Shown: positions 25,737 through 34,917, numbered from the stretch's first letter. The stretch: DNA of 64,000 nucleotides from Peptoniphilus asaccharolyticus DSM 20463 (GCF_900176115.1 NZ_FWWR01000009.1:1116001-1180000), one strand, 5' to 3'. Numbers and translations are program-made. The notes: generated by a model from the letters alone, not told the origin.

Positions 25737-26492
25737 TTACCTCTTAGAAGAAAGTAAAACTCCTTTAACCACTGCTGTAGTTACTATAACTGAAAGTATT
25801 GCTTCTGGAATTCCTGAAGTGATTGCAATTCCAAAAATAACTTGTCTAGCAAGCTCTACAGGTTGTCCCACTGCTATCATATATTGTTCTGCATATAGTA
25901 TATACATCATCCCTAAAAAGAATATTGTATTTGTCATAGAACCTATAAAAGCACTTGCCACTACTGCAAAGTCTGAGTTCATTTTCTTATTTGTGTAGTA
26001 CAACATAAACAAACTAAGTCCTAAGAATATTGTACTTAGTACAATTGTCATAGTGCTGCCGCTACTTGTAATGTTAGAGTATAGAACGTATCCTAAAAAT
26101 CCTGAACAAATTGTCCAAGCTACATAAGATAATTTTTTAAGCAATTTTTCATCTAACTTTTTAACCCATATATAAGCATATCCTGCAAATAGACCTATTA
26201 AAATTCTAGGTAGTACAGACACCAAAGGATTCATTATAAATGGTGTTAGTGGAGATGCGTTCATTATAGATCTCATTATTGATGATAATCCAAATATCAA
26301 TCCAACTATTGCACCTACAAAAGGTCCTTCAATTATTGCACCTATTATTACAGGTATGTGAAGAGTTGTTGCGTTCAAAATACCAAGTGGAATAAATCCC
26401 AAAGGTGTAAATCCTAACGCAGCTGTTATTGCTCCCAAAATTGATATGATAATCAACTTTCTGTTCTTCGTTCTACTACTTGTTCTATCCAT
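25737..26492 (-). CDS. ECF transporter S component (PanT-like)
   Basis: A 251-residue membrane protein with about six to seven helices. The first third (LGAITAALGFTPLGFIPLGI, then TLHIPVIIGAIIEGPFVGAIVGLIFG) is characteristic of ECF transporter substrate-binding components. These capture a vitamin and use a shared energising module encoded elsewhere. The adjacent CoaX-like gene points to pantothenate as substrate (PanT-type), though this is context-based. Start ATG 26492 has AGGAGG upstream. Confidence 0.85.
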   Translation of the reverse strand: MDRTSSRTKNRKLIIISILGAITAALGFTPLGFIPLGILNATTLHIPVIIGAIIEGPFVGAIVGLIFGLSSIMRSIMNASPLTPFIMNPLVSVLPRILIGLFAGYAYIWVKKLDEKLLKKLSYVAWTICSGFLGYVLYSNITSSGSTMTIVLSTIFLGLSLFMLYYTNKKMNSDFAVVASAFIGSMTNTIFFLGMMYILYAEQYMIAVGQPVELARQVIFGIAITSGIPEAILSVIVTTAVVKGVLLSSKR

Positions 26493-26526
26493 TTTTTCCT
26501 CCTGATAGGGTTCTTTAAGATACCCT

Positions 26527-27498
26527 TCAAATTTTTAGAGATTTATAAGATTTTAAATCTCCACCATCGCTGGATTCATAAATTGCATTTGCTATACTTC
26601 TTGAAATACACTTAGCTGCCATAGCACCTACAAAAGTAACATCACAGTCCACTTCCCCAGTTGCCACTGAGAAGATGGTATCTCCATCAAACATTGTGTG
26701 CACTGGTTCGATTGACCTTGCATAACCATCATGTGCCATTTGAGACACTTTGTTCAATTGTACTTTTGATAGTTTACCATTTGTAGCCACTATTGAAATT
26801 GTAGTATTTCTACCTTTAAACGCATCGTAGTCACTCAAATGTTCATAGACTTTTAATGTATCTAAGAACTTCTCTTCCTCTTGAGAATAACAACCAGCTA
26901 TCTGGATTCTTCTCTCTGAGTCAAATACATCTCCAAATGCATTTAAAATTGTAAGCGCTGCAATTTTAAGTTCTCCAAACTGCATACTTGCTTGCCCTAA
27001 ACCTGATTTCATAGCATATTTATTGCCAAGTATCTTTCCAACACTTGCTCCCGTGCCAGCTCCAATAGAACCCATATTGGTATCCTTTGAAACATTCTCA
27101 CAGGCATTATATCCCATTTTAAAATCCGGTCTTATATTTGCATCTCCAACAGATAAATCGAATATTACAGCAGATACCACAATTGGAACTTTTGCAAAAC
27201 CTGTATCAAGTCCAATCTCTCTCTCCCTAAAATATTCCATTACTCCACTTGATGCCTCAAGACCAAAAGCAGAACCTCCCGATAGGACTACTGCATTGAC
27301 CTCGTCAACCATGTTTTCGCTCTTTAATAAATCAGTCTCTCTTGTACCAGGAGCTGAACCTCTTACGTCAACTCCACACTTAACTGGTCTGTCGGGAATA
27401 ATTACAGTTACTCCCGTAAGAGCATCATAATTTTGAGCATGACCTACTTTTATGCCCTCAATATCACTTAAATACCCTGGATAAATTTTTTCAGACAT
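26527..27498 (-). CDS. P1 family peptidase (DmpA/BapA-like aminopeptidase)
   Basis: A 323-residue protein of the DmpA/L-aminopeptidase family (N-terminal nucleophile-type, Ntn/ArgJ-like fold): start region GIKVGHAQNYDALTGVTVI, DVRGSAPGTRETDLL, VVLSGGSAFGLEASSGV, then GSIGAGTGASVGK and a C-terminal half with NGKLSKVQLNKVSQMAHDGYARSI. Relatives cut themselves before a Ser/Thr to form two chains and hydrolyse amino-acid amides, D-amino or beta-amino peptides. The gene overlaps the DJ-1 gene by eight bases. Confidence 0.9.
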   Translation of the reverse strand: MSEKIYPGYLSDIEGIKVGHAQNYDALTGVTVIIPDRPVKCGVDVRGSAPGTRETDLLKSENMVDEVNAVVLSGGSAFGLEASSGVMEYFREREIGLDTGFAKVPIVVSAVIFDLSVGDANIRPDFKMGYNACENVSKDTNMGSIGAGTGASVGKILGNKYAMKSGLGQASMQFGELKIAALTILNAFGDVFDSERRIQIAGCYSQEEEKFLDTLKVYEHLSDYDAFKGRNTTISIVATNGKLSKVQLNKVSQMAHDGYARSIEPVHTMFDGDTIFSVATGEVDCDVTFVGAMAAKCISRSIANAIYESSDGGDLKSYKSLKI

Positions 27499-28069
27499 TT
27501 TTTCTTATATCTCTCTCCAATTCATTAAATAATACTTCTCTTTTTACGTTTTCAGAAGTTTCTTCGTCCTTAAACAAAGTTATCAATTCAAACGCCAAAA
27601 TTTGAGCTATAGAAGGTCCCATAGCTGTTATTATATTTTCATCCCTAACCACCGGTTTGTCAATCCTGTTTTGTACTGAAAGCCTATTCTCAACGCCCGG
27701 ATAGCAAGTGAACTTTCTATTTTTCAAAATTTTTGCAGCATCAAGTACCATAGGTCCGGCACAAATTGCTATTACATATTTATCTTCTGTGCTATACATT
27801 CCAACGAGTTCTCTAACTTTGCTGTTATTACTCAAATTAGTAGAGCCAGGTTGACCTCCTGGTATGTATATCCCCTTATACTCTTCAATTTTTACATCAT
27901 CTAAAAGATAATCTGCAACTATCTTAACTCCGTGAGCTGACTCAACTTCTCTAACATCTTTTACCGAAACAAGATCTACTTTAATATCCGCTCTTCTTAG
28001 ATAATCACTTACAGTAAGAGCCTCAATTTCTTCAAACCCATCTTCTAACAGAACAATTAAATCTTTCAT
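27491..28069 (-). CDS. DJ-1/PfpI family protein
   Basis: A 192-residue class I glutamine-amidotransferase-like protein of the DJ-1/YajL/ThiJ group. The nucleophile elbow is VIAICAGPMVL with the reactive Cys; GGQPGSTNLSNN forms the oxyanion loop and the early Glu of EDGFEEIEAL corresponds to the cysteine-activating Glu. Roles proposed for the family include chaperone, deglycase and oxidative protection. Gaps of three bases or less to its neighbours place it in one operon with proC and the P1 peptidase. Confidence 0.92.
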   Translation of the reverse strand: MKDLIVLLEDGFEEIEALTVSDYLRRADIKVDLVSVKDVREVESAHGVKIVADYLLDDVKIEEYKGIYIPGGQPGSTNLSNNSKVRELVGMYSTEDKYVIAICAGPMVLDAAKILKNRKFTCYPGVENRLSVQNRIDKPVVRDENIITAMGPSIAQILAFELITLFKDEETSENVKREVLFNELERDIRKNV

Positions 28070-28072
28070 AAC

Positions 28073-28852
28073 TTATTCCTTTCTCATGGCTTTAGATTTG
28101 TTTTCAGCTGCAAGTATAGCATCTATAATCGTTCCTCTAAAGCCTCTCTCTTCAAGAACCCTAACACCTTCGATAGTTGTACCTCTAGGCGAAGTTACCA
28201 TATCCTTTAGCTCTCCCGGATGTTTCTTAGTTTCCAGAACCATCTTAGCTGAACCTAGCACTGTCTGCGCTACAAAATTGTAAGCATCCTCTCTCTTTAA
28301 ACCTGTCAACACAGCAGCATCTGCAACAGACTCTATAAACATATACACATAAGCCGGCAATGAGCCACATGCTGCTGAAAATCCATGGAACAAATTGCTA
28401 TCCAGTACGCTCACTCTTCCAAAAAAACTAAAGATTTCTTTTACATCACTAAGGTCCTCTTCAGTCACTTTCTCACTTGGACAGATTGCACTCATTCCCT
28501 CGCCAACCATTGCAGGTGTGTTTGGCATAGACAAGATAAATTTTCTATCTCCAAGCAAATTAGTTAAACTCTCTATAGTCTGTCCAGCTGCTATGGAAAT
28601 CACTATGGTTTCCTCTCTTAAATCTTCTCTTATCTCTTCCACCACCAATGGATATATATGTGGTTTCACAGCCAAAATTATATAATCAGATTTTTGAGTG
28701 AGTTCTTTAGCACTGACTATATGTACATTTTCACCCCTATATTCTTCCAAACTGCTTGATTTACTTGATAGATATAGTTCAAAACCTCTTTCAATAAGTG
28801 CGTGGGCGATTGCTCCGCCCATATTTCCTACTCCAATTATTCCAATCTTCAT
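28073..28852 (-). CDS. proC: Pyrroline-5-carboxylate reductase
   Basis: A 259-residue NAD(P)H enzyme with Rossmann motif GIIGVGNMGGAIA and the C-terminal signature VTSPRGTTIEGVRVLEERGFRG typical of ProC. It makes proline from 1-pyrroline-5-carboxylate in the cytoplasm, the last step of proline synthesis. Length is slightly below the usual 265-280. It is the first gene of the operon that continues with DJ-1, P1 peptidase, ECF S component and CoaX-like protein, and is transcribed away from the chrA pair. Confidence 0.95.
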   Translation of the reverse strand: MKIGIIGVGNMGGAIAHALIERGFELYLSSKSSSLEEYRGENVHIVSAKELTQKSDYIILAVKPHIYPLVVEEIREDLREETIVISIAAGQTIESLTNLLGDRKFILSMPNTPAMVGEGMSAICPSEKVTEEDLSDVKEIFSFFGRVSVLDSNLFHGFSAACGSLPAYVYMFIESVADAAVLTGLKREDAYNFVAQTVLGSAKMVLETKKHPGELKDMVTSPRGTTIEGVRVLEERGFRGTIIDAILAAENKSKAMRKE

Positions 28853-28947
28853 ATTTTCTCACTCCTATTCTACTGCTATTATCACATAAACGTTTTTAAA
28901 TTTCCACAACGCTAAACTAATGATACAATATAGTGTAGGAGGGAATA

Positions 28948-29502
28948 ATGGAAATATCTCTTTTTGAATTATTCAAAATATTCTTTAAAATAAATTCAAT
29001 AACATTTGGCGGAGGATATACGATTGTCCCTGTAATCTCAAATGAATTTTCAAAAAATAGAAAACTTCTATCTGAAGATGAAATGTTTGACATAGTTGCA
29101 CTTGCACAAAGCGGCCCGGGCGCCATGGCAATCTCAACCTCACTTCTAACCGGCTATAAGCTTAGAGGATTTTGGGGTGCTGTGGTATCTTTAGTGGCAT
29201 CTGTGCTACCTTGCCTAATAATACTTAGCATTATATCCAGCTTCTACATTCAGTTTAAAAATAATTTCTTTATACGTTCAATTTTAGACGGGATAAGTGG
29301 AATAATCTGTGCAGTATTGCTCTTAACAGTTTATGAGATGGGCAAGAATGCGACAAAAAAATATAAATACTTTTCTTCTATAATTATCATTTCAGTGTTT
29401 GTATTAAGTTTTATCTTTAAAGTAGACACTGCAAAACTAATCTTCGGAAGTGCCATTATTGCAATACTTACTTTCTATTTTAGGAAAGGAGATGTGAAAT
29501 GA
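28948..29502 (+). CDS. ChrA-type chromate transporter, first half-size subunit
   Basis: A 184-residue CHR-domain membrane protein: FKINSITFGGGYTIVPVIS, LAQSGPGAMAISTSLLTGYKLRGFWGA and four or more C-terminal helices. Short-chain CHR proteins work in pairs of opposite topology, and the next gene is the partner, overlapping by four bases. The name comes from chromate efflux; in anaerobes the natural anion is uncertain. GTAGGAGGGA is the ribosome site. Confidence 0.9.
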   Translation: MEISLFELFKIFFKINSITFGGGYTIVPVISNEFSKNRKLLSEDEMFDIVALAQSGPGAMAISTSLLTGYKLRGFWGAVVSLVASVLPCLIILSIISSFYIQFKNNFFIRSILDGISGIICAVLLLTVYEMGKNATKKYKYFSSIIIISVFVLSFIFKVDTAKLIFGSAIIAILTFYFRKGDVK

Positions 29503-30050
29503 TATTTTTTAAACTATACATCACCTTTTTAAAAATAGGAGCTCTTTCATTTGGCGGCGGCTATGCGACCATACCACTGATAAGAAAATTTGTAGTCGAA
29601 GAAAATGGATGGATGAATATGTCTGAGTTCTTAGACATAGTGAGCATATCTCAAATGACACCAGGTCCAATAGCTATAAACTGTGCAACTTTTGTCGGAC
29701 AAAAAATCGGCGGAATTTTAGGATCTATTATAGCAACTTCAGGAGTTATAACCATCCAATCTATATTGATGTTGTCACTTGGCTACTTTCTATTTAAAAA
29801 ACGTAAGACTTTTAAAATTTTAAACTATATGCTCGTTGGCATAAAAGCTTGCATTGTATCTCTAATATTTATTACCGCAATATCACTTATAAAGTCTTCA
29901 ATACTCACTGAGTCGATAAACATACCAGCCCTCGCAACCTTTGTAATTGGATTTGTATTATATTTGAGAAAAGTTAACCTATATAGGTTGTTGCTAATCG
30001 GTGGTGGCATTGGATTAATAATTAATATTGTTTTAACTTCAAGCTTATAA
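29499..30050 (+). CDS. ChrA-type chromate transporter, second half-size subunit
   Basis: A 183-residue CHR-domain protein, the partner of the preceding gene: FLKIGALSFGGGYATIPLI, ISQMTPGPIAINCATFVGQKIGG, then four hydrophobic segments. Together the two form the equivalent of one long ChrA. The GGGYxxxP and PGPxAxx motifs present in both halves show the ancient duplication. Start ATG overlaps the first gene's stop. Confidence 0.9.
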   Translation: MIFFKLYITFLKIGALSFGGGYATIPLIRKFVVEENGWMNMSEFLDIVSISQMTPGPIAINCATFVGQKIGGILGSIIATSGVITIQSILMLSLGYFLFKKRKTFKILNYMLVGIKACIVSLIFITAISLIKSSILTESINIPALATFVIGFVLYLRKVNLYRLLLIGGGIGLIINIVLTSSL

Positions 30051-30084
30051 TACAATTAGTATTAAAATAATAAAGGAGAATCAT

Positions 30085-30927
30085 ATGTGGAATAGAAAGG
30101 AATTAAAAAGCAAATCAAAACAATTTCTAAAGAGATATATGCTAAAAGCAATCTTAGCATGTCTAATCTTTTCTCTTGTAGAAGGTTTATTTTCGGGGCA
30201 TAGTAGTTCTGGAGACAGCAATACCCATACATACAACCAACATGAGATAAATGAAATTCAACATAATTTTCCATTTGAAAGATTTGATAAGTTTGGAAAT
30301 AGCGATGGAAAATATGACTATACTATCTACAACAAGAATGTAAATGACAATGTCTTTAGCAATAAACTATTTTCACCAAACAATCCGTTGAAAAAGTTTG
30401 TAACAATCTCTGTAACAGGTACTGTACTTGCAGCACTAATTATAACCGGATTTTTAGGTTCCATCTTTATTTTAAAACCTATGAAAATCGGATTGAAGAG
30501 ATTCTTTTTAAATGGCTATAGAGATGAGGCAAGAGTCTCCGATATGTTCACTACTTTTACAGATGGGCATTGGGTGGGATATTCACTAAAGCTACTCTAT
30601 GTAGAATTTATAATTTTCTTGTGGACGCTACTACTTATAATTCCGGGAATAGTTAAGGGTTATCAATACTACTACGTTCCATACATCCTATCAGACCATC
30701 CCGAATACTCTGCAAGAGAAGCCATGGCTCTATCAAGAGAGATGAGTGATTGTAAAAAATCTGATATCTTTATGTTAGATTTATCTTTTATCCCTTGGAT
30801 TTTGGTAGCTGTGCTAACTTTTGGTTTAGGATTTTTAATACTAACACCTTACATTGAAGGTACTTCAGCAGCTCTATACCTACACGAAATTGATGAACCA
30901 GTTGAATTTTCAGATTATGAATATTAA
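30085..30927 (+). CDS. DUF975 family membrane protein
   Basis: A 280-residue membrane protein: an N-terminal helix (residues 15-32), a long polar loop, then helices around 115-135 and 170-190, and a C-terminal pair near 230-260. DKWNR-like start MWNRKELKSKSK, a middle stretch FFLNGYRDEARVSDMFTTF, and PGIVKGYQYYYVPYILSDHPEYSAREAM with SREMSDCKK are typical of DUF975 proteins, which resemble glycerophosphodiester-phosphodiesterase membrane domains. Function unknown. A bidirectional terminator follows. Confidence 0.85.
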   Translation: MWNRKELKSKSKQFLKRYMLKAILACLIFSLVEGLFSGHSSSGDSNTHTYNQHEINEIQHNFPFERFDKFGNSDGKYDYTIYNKNVNDNVFSNKLFSPNNPLKKFVTISVTGTVLAALIITGFLGSIFILKPMKIGLKRFFLNGYRDEARVSDMFTTFTDGHWVGYSLKLLYVEFIIFLWTLLLIIPGIVKGYQYYYVPYILSDHPEYSAREAMALSREMSDCKKSDIFMLDLSFIPWILVAVLTFGLGFLILTPYIEGTSAALYLHEIDEPVEFSDYEY

Positions 30928-30932
30928 AAAAC

Positions 30933-30971
30933 AAAGCTCCTTTAGATTATAAATCTATCAGGAGCTTTTTA
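30933..30971. terminator. Bidirectional terminator between DUF975 and XRE genes
   Basis: AAAGCTCCT and AGGAGCTTT pair across an 18-base loop, with A-rich and T-rich sides for both strands; it separates two convergent genes. Confidence 0.85.
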
Positions 30972-30973
30972 AT

Positions 30974-31180
30974 TTAGAAATAAAACATCTCTTCAAATTT
31001 TTTGTCTAGTGCAATACATAGTATAAGAGCGAGTTTTGCCGTAGGATTGAATTGGCCCGTTTCAATTGAACTTATTGTGTTTCTCGAAACTCCTATAATA
31101 TCTGCCAAATTTTGCTGTGAAAATCCATTTTCAGTCCTTATCTCTTTTAAATTATTTTTTAATTTTAAACTATCGTCCAT
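30974..31180 (-). CDS. XRE-family HTH regulator
   Basis: A 68-residue repressor with one HTH: NNLKEIRTENGFSQQNLADIIGVSRNTISSIETGQFNPTAKLALILC and the usual ending IALDKKFEEMFYF. ATG 31180 is preferred to a GTG at 31192 because it forms a TAATG overlap with the stop of the membrane gene before it. It is last in a three-gene unit with two small membrane proteins; such units are common in Firmicutes and the regulator presumably controls its own operon. Confidence 0.9.
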   Translation of the reverse strand: MDDSLKLKNNLKEIRTENGFSQQNLADIIGVSRNTISSIETGQFNPTAKLALILCIALDKKFEEMFYF

Positions 31181-31503
31181 TATCTCAACCACTCTACCAA
31201 ATTTGCAAATCCTATAATTGTACCACCAACTATAATAGAAATACTTGCTATTTTTTCAATATTATTTTCATAATCTCTATTGTACAACTTTGAAGTATAT
31301 ATTCCTACTAACATCGCCACAAATATAAAAGTTGCTTGAGAAATATCTAATTTTTTATATTTTCCTATTATCCACACAACTATAAAAGCTACACTTACAA
31401 AAATACTTCCCATCTCAAAGCTTTTTGAAATAAGATTCTTTTGTCTTTCGTCATTAAATATATTTTCTTTTTTATACTTTTCTAATAATTCATCTTTATT
31501 CAT
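31180..31503 (-). CDS. Small membrane protein (DUF6442-like)
   Basis: A 107-residue protein with a charged N-terminal helix (NKDELLEKYKKENIFNDERQ) followed by three hydrophobic helices (about 32-47, 57-70 and 86-103). The NDERQ element before the first helix is typical of small membrane proteins coupled to XRE regulators (DUF6442 and relatives). Function unknown. Its stop overlaps the regulator start. Confidence 0.75.
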   Translation of the reverse strand: MNKDELLEKYKKENIFNDERQKNLISKSFEMGSIFVSVAFIVVWIIGKYKKLDISQATFIFVAMLVGIYTSKLYNRDYENNIEKIASISIIVGGTIIGFANLVEWLR

Positions 31504-31514
31504 TTATTCACCAA

Positions 31515-31805
31515 CTATCTCAACCATATCCAATAAAGAGTTGCCAAACTAAGTATAACAGCTAAAATTGAAGCCATTATAAACTGTACTAAATAAAACT
31601 TTTTATTATTAAACTTATACATTGCATACCCTTCACTTCCCATAAAAGTTAAATACATCGCCAAAAGAGATTCTCTCCAAATTAATGTATGCTCTTTTAT
31701 TGCACAAGAAACATAAAATAGTACAAAAAGCAAAGATACAAAACCAAAACCTATTTGAATACCACGTAAAGCATAACTTTCTTTAGCTTCATCAAATTTT
31801 TCCAT
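31515..31805 (-). CDS. Small membrane protein, related partner of the preceding one
   Basis: A 96-residue protein with an amphipathic start (MEKFDEAKESYALRG) and three hydrophobic helices, the last followed by WIWLR as in the neighbour's VEWLR end. It is probably a diverged duplicate of the gene at 31180-31503, 11 bases apart, and the first gene of the three-gene unit. Function unknown. Confidence 0.7.
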   Translation of the reverse strand: MEKFDEAKESYALRGIQIGFGFVSLLFVLFYVSCAIKEHTLIWRESLLAMYLTFMGSEGYAMYKFNNKKFYLVQFIMASILAVILSLATLYWIWLR

Positions 31806-31916
31806 TCTACTTTTTTAAGTACTTCTTCCCTTAACATATTTAACCATCATCTTATTCGCCAAGTTTACTTTGCAAATACATTCTATATCCGCCAAGTGTA
31901 CTTGTCAACATAGAAA

Positions 31917-31945
31917 TAAAAAAGTGCTGACTTTTCAATCAACAC
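31917..31945 (-). terminator. Terminator of adenine deaminase gene
   Basis: GTGTTGA and TCAGCAC (one G-U pair) with an eight-base loop and six T on the minus strand, about 25 bases after the stop. Confidence 0.75.
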
Positions 31946-31967
31946 TCTCTAAGATTATTTTCAAATT

Positions 31968-33662
31968 CTATTCAACTTCCAATGGAATATGTTTAAACTC
32001 ATTTACATCGAATAGTCCCTTATCCGTCATCTTTATATCTGGTATAACAGGTAGTGCCATAAACCCAAGAGTCATAAACGGATCTATTCCATCTCCCACT
32101 CCAAGTTCTTTTGCTTTATCCAACAGTCGATTTATTTCTTCGTGCACTTCAAGCATTGACTTACTACTCATTATTCCAGCTATATCAAGCCTTAATGATT
32201 CTTCCAATTTTCCATTTGAAGAAATTGCCATTCCGCCGCTCATCTTGTCTATCTTTTCTATTACATTTAACATATCTTGGTCGTTGTCGCCTATTACAAT
32301 TAAATTATGGCTATCATGCGCTATTGTAGTTCCCACTGCTGCATTCTTTATGTCATAGCCTTTTATAAGTCCTATAGCTATAGTCGAAGCGCCGGTGTGT
32401 CTTTCGATTACAGCTATCTTTCTTATTCCATCATCTGAAAATTTAAAATAACCATCTTCAACTTCAACCTCATACTCCAATTTTTTAGTGAGTAGAGATT
32501 CTCTTTCCATTTTAATAACATGAACTCTATTTGAATTTAATTTTATCTTCAAATCATCCAGTGTAAATTTTCTAATTTTCATTTTAGAAAGAACTTTTGG
32601 AGAAAGCTTTTGTGGAAAATCAACTATTATCTTTTCATCTTCAGCCACTTTCTTGCCTGAAATATACACGCTCTTTGCATGGATGTCGTTTAAATTTTCA
32701 AATAGGAAGAAATCTGCTGCATATCCTGGCGCAATTGCACCACTGTTTTTAATTCCATAACACTGTGTTGGAATTAGAGTTGCCATTTTTATTGCATCTA
32801 AGGGTTCCATGCCAAGCCTTATTGCTTTTCTAACATTGTTATCTACATTACCATCTTTTAATAAATCTGCCGGATGTCTGTCGTCAGTGCAGAAGAAACA
32901 TCTATTTATATTGTCCTTAGTGACCCCGTCTATAAGTGCTTCTAAATTCTTAGCTGCAGTTCCCTCTCTTAATTGGATGTACATTCCACGTCTGATTTTT
33001 TCTTTCATCTCTTCCACATTTGAACACTCGTGGTCTGTTAAAATCCCAGCCAAGACGTAATCGTCCAAACTCTTTCCCTCAAGTAGTGGAGCATGGCCGT
33101 CAACTACCTTATTGCTTTTCTTTGCCAAGTCAATTTTATCCAAAATATCTTTTGACCGATTTACAGTGCCCACGAAGTCCATCATCTCACCAAGTCCCAA
33201 AACTTGAGGATAGTCTATCATCTCACTGTAATCACTTGCCTTTAATATAGCTCCACTTGTTTCAAAAGGAGTACATGGCACACATGATGGTAACATAACA
33301 TACACATGAGCTGGTAGGTCTTTGGTTTCGTCTATTATATATTCTATTCCATCTATTCCACACACATTTGCTATTTCATGAGGATCCGCTATTATGGTTG
33401 AAACACCTCTTGCAACTAGACACTTTAAAAATTCAGCAGGAGATACCATTGAAGATTCAATGTGCACATGTCCATCTGTCATAGTTGGTGATAAATATGC
33501 TCCATTTGCTTCTACTATTTCATCAGCTTCAGTATAATCTCCTACTCCAATGATTTTTCCATCTTTTACAGCAACATTACCTTGATAAATTTCATTTTGA
33601 AATACATCTATAATCTTTGCATCTTTGATTAAAAGATCTGCTTTCATCCCACTATGTAACAT
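31968..33662 (-). CDS. ade: Adenine deaminase
   Basis: A 564-residue amidohydrolase converting adenine to hypoxanthine and ammonia for purine salvage. The metal-binding motif TDGHVHIESSMVSPAEF, ADPHEIANVCG, GHAPLLEGKSLDDYV, TDDRHPADLL and the C-terminal domain with TIAHDSHNLIVIGDN are those of bacterial Ade (about 570-600 residues). It stands alone on the minus strand, with AGGAGG upstream. I looked for a purine riboswitch in the 140 bases before it and saw none. Confidence 0.95.
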   Translation of the reverse strand: MLHSGMKADLLIKDAKIIDVFQNEIYQGNVAVKDGKIIGVGDYTEADEIVEANGAYLSPTMTDGHVHIESSMVSPAEFLKCLVARGVSTIIADPHEIANVCGIDGIEYIIDETKDLPAHVYVMLPSCVPCTPFETSGAILKASDYSEMIDYPQVLGLGEMMDFVGTVNRSKDILDKIDLAKKSNKVVDGHAPLLEGKSLDDYVLAGILTDHECSNVEEMKEKIRRGMYIQLREGTAAKNLEALIDGVTKDNINRCFFCTDDRHPADLLKDGNVDNNVRKAIRLGMEPLDAIKMATLIPTQCYGIKNSGAIAPGYAADFFLFENLNDIHAKSVYISGKKVAEDEKIIVDFPQKLSPKVLSKMKIRKFTLDDLKIKLNSNRVHVIKMERESLLTKKLEYEVEVEDGYFKFSDDGIRKIAVIERHTGASTIAIGLIKGYDIKNAAVGTTIAHDSHNLIVIGDNDQDMLNVIEKIDKMSGGMAISSNGKLEESLRLDIAGIMSSKSMLEVHEEINRLLDKAKELGVGDGIDPFMTLGFMALPVIPDIKMTDKGLFDVNEFKHIPLEVE

Positions 33663-33801
33663 CTTGCTCCTCCTTCTGTTATTAATCAGACAATAATTTA
33701 TAATTTAATAACATTTTTTCAATTAATTTTAATCTTTTTCTCATTATAACTATTTTCTACTAACTTGTAAAATCGATTTCCTATATTGTTTTATTTTATT
33801 T

Positions 33802-34917
33802 GACGAATTGTCAAATCAAATGCAACACCTATGGTAAGAGACCAAAAAGTTCTTCTTTAGGTGTTTTATATTTTATACATTTTCTAGGTCTATTATTCAT
33901 TAAACTTAAGTTATAATTTAATTCATCAATATTCACTTCTGATAAATCCATACCCTTAGGATAAAACTCCCTCAAAAGTCCGTTACTATTTTCATTTGTA
34001 CCTTTTTGCCATGCACAATAGGGATCACAAAAATAAGTTTTGCATCCTAATTCTTTTTCTATTTTCTCAAATTCTGAAAATTCTTTACCTCTATCAAAGG
34101 TTATTGTTTTTACTAATTCTTTTGGATAATCTTTTAATGCATTTATTATTGCTGGTGTTACGCTTTCCGACTTTCTATTTTCAACTAGGATTGCTATATA
34201 ATATCTAGATTTTCTTTCTGCTAAAGTTACGAAACAACATCTACTTTTCCTTTTATGATCTAATCTGCCTGATTCCACTGTATCTGCTTCCCAGTGGCCT
34301 AATTCTTGCCTTCTGTATATCTCTTTAGGTCTTTTCTTAATTGTTCTACCTTTATCATTGAATTTTCCTCTTTTTTCTGCTGGCCTTTTAAATTTAGCTT
34401 TTCTTCTCAAATTTTTCATACTAGTTTTTGGCAGCTTTTTGGCGTGTATCATTCTATATATCGTTGATGTAGATGGTAATTCATGAATCTCATTTGTGTT
34501 TCTATTTGATATTTGTTCAGGGGACCAATGTTCGTTAATCTTTACAGTTAAATAATCAATAACATCTTTAGAAAATTTACTTTTTCTATGGCAGTCTTTT
34601 CTTCTATCAATATATTTATCATTTGCCTTTATCGGAAAGTACTTAGTGTAACTTCCCCTACTAACTTTTATCTTAGATGAATTTCTTTTAATTTCTCTAG
34701 ATATTGTACTAGGTGACCTTTTAAGTGCTTGTGCAATTTTCCTTATACTCATTCCTAAATTTAAAAATTGGTAAATACAAGATCTTTCTTCTATGGTAAG
34801 ATGGTTATAGCTCATAGTTAATCACTCCTTTTAATATGTTTTGTTTGGTCACTTACATATTAACACAGCTGATTAGCTATGAGTTTATTTATGTTGCACT
34901 TGTTATGATAAATTATC
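33802..34917 (-). mobile_element. IS30-family insertion sequence, copy 2 (1116 bp)
   Basis: Same element as 23838-24953, inverted. The left boundary is GACGAATTGTC and the right boundary GATAAATTATC. Both flanks carry ATTT (33798-33801 and 34918-34921), consistent with a 4-base target duplication, so it inserted independently. It stands between adenine deaminase and the sigma/anti-sigma operon. Confidence 0.92.
33829..34815 (-). CDS. IS30-family transposase (copy 2)
   Basis: A 328-residue transposase identical in protein sequence to copy 1, with the same HTH, GHWEADTVE, TFDRGKEF and NENSNGLLREFYPKG motifs and the same ribosome site. See copy 1 for the domain reading. Confidence 0.97.
   Translation of the reverse strand: MSYNHLTIEERSCIYQFLNLGMSIRKIAQALKRSPSTISREIKRNSSKIKVSRGSYTKYFPIKANDKYIDRRKDCHRKSKFSKDVIDYLTVKINEHWSPEQISNRNTNEIHELPSTSTIYRMIHAKKLPKTSMKNLRRKAKFKRPAEKRGKFNDKGRTIKKRPKEIYRRQELGHWEADTVESGRLDHKRKSRCCFVTLAERKSRYYIAILVENRKSESVTPAIINALKDYPKELVKTITFDRGKEFSEFEKIEKELGCKTYFCDPYCAWQKGTNENSNGLLREFYPKGMDLSEVNIDELNYNLSLMNNRPRKCIKYKTPKEELFGLLP

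Noticed and set aside
33663-33801. Purine riboswitch upstream of adenine deaminase
   Set aside because: No conserved loop sequences or three-stem layout could be found in the short AT-rich leader.
23838-34917. Composite transposon formed by the two IS30 copies
   Set aside because: Each copy has its own short flanking duplication and the interior holds ordinary housekeeping genes (proC, ade), so independent insertion is more likely.
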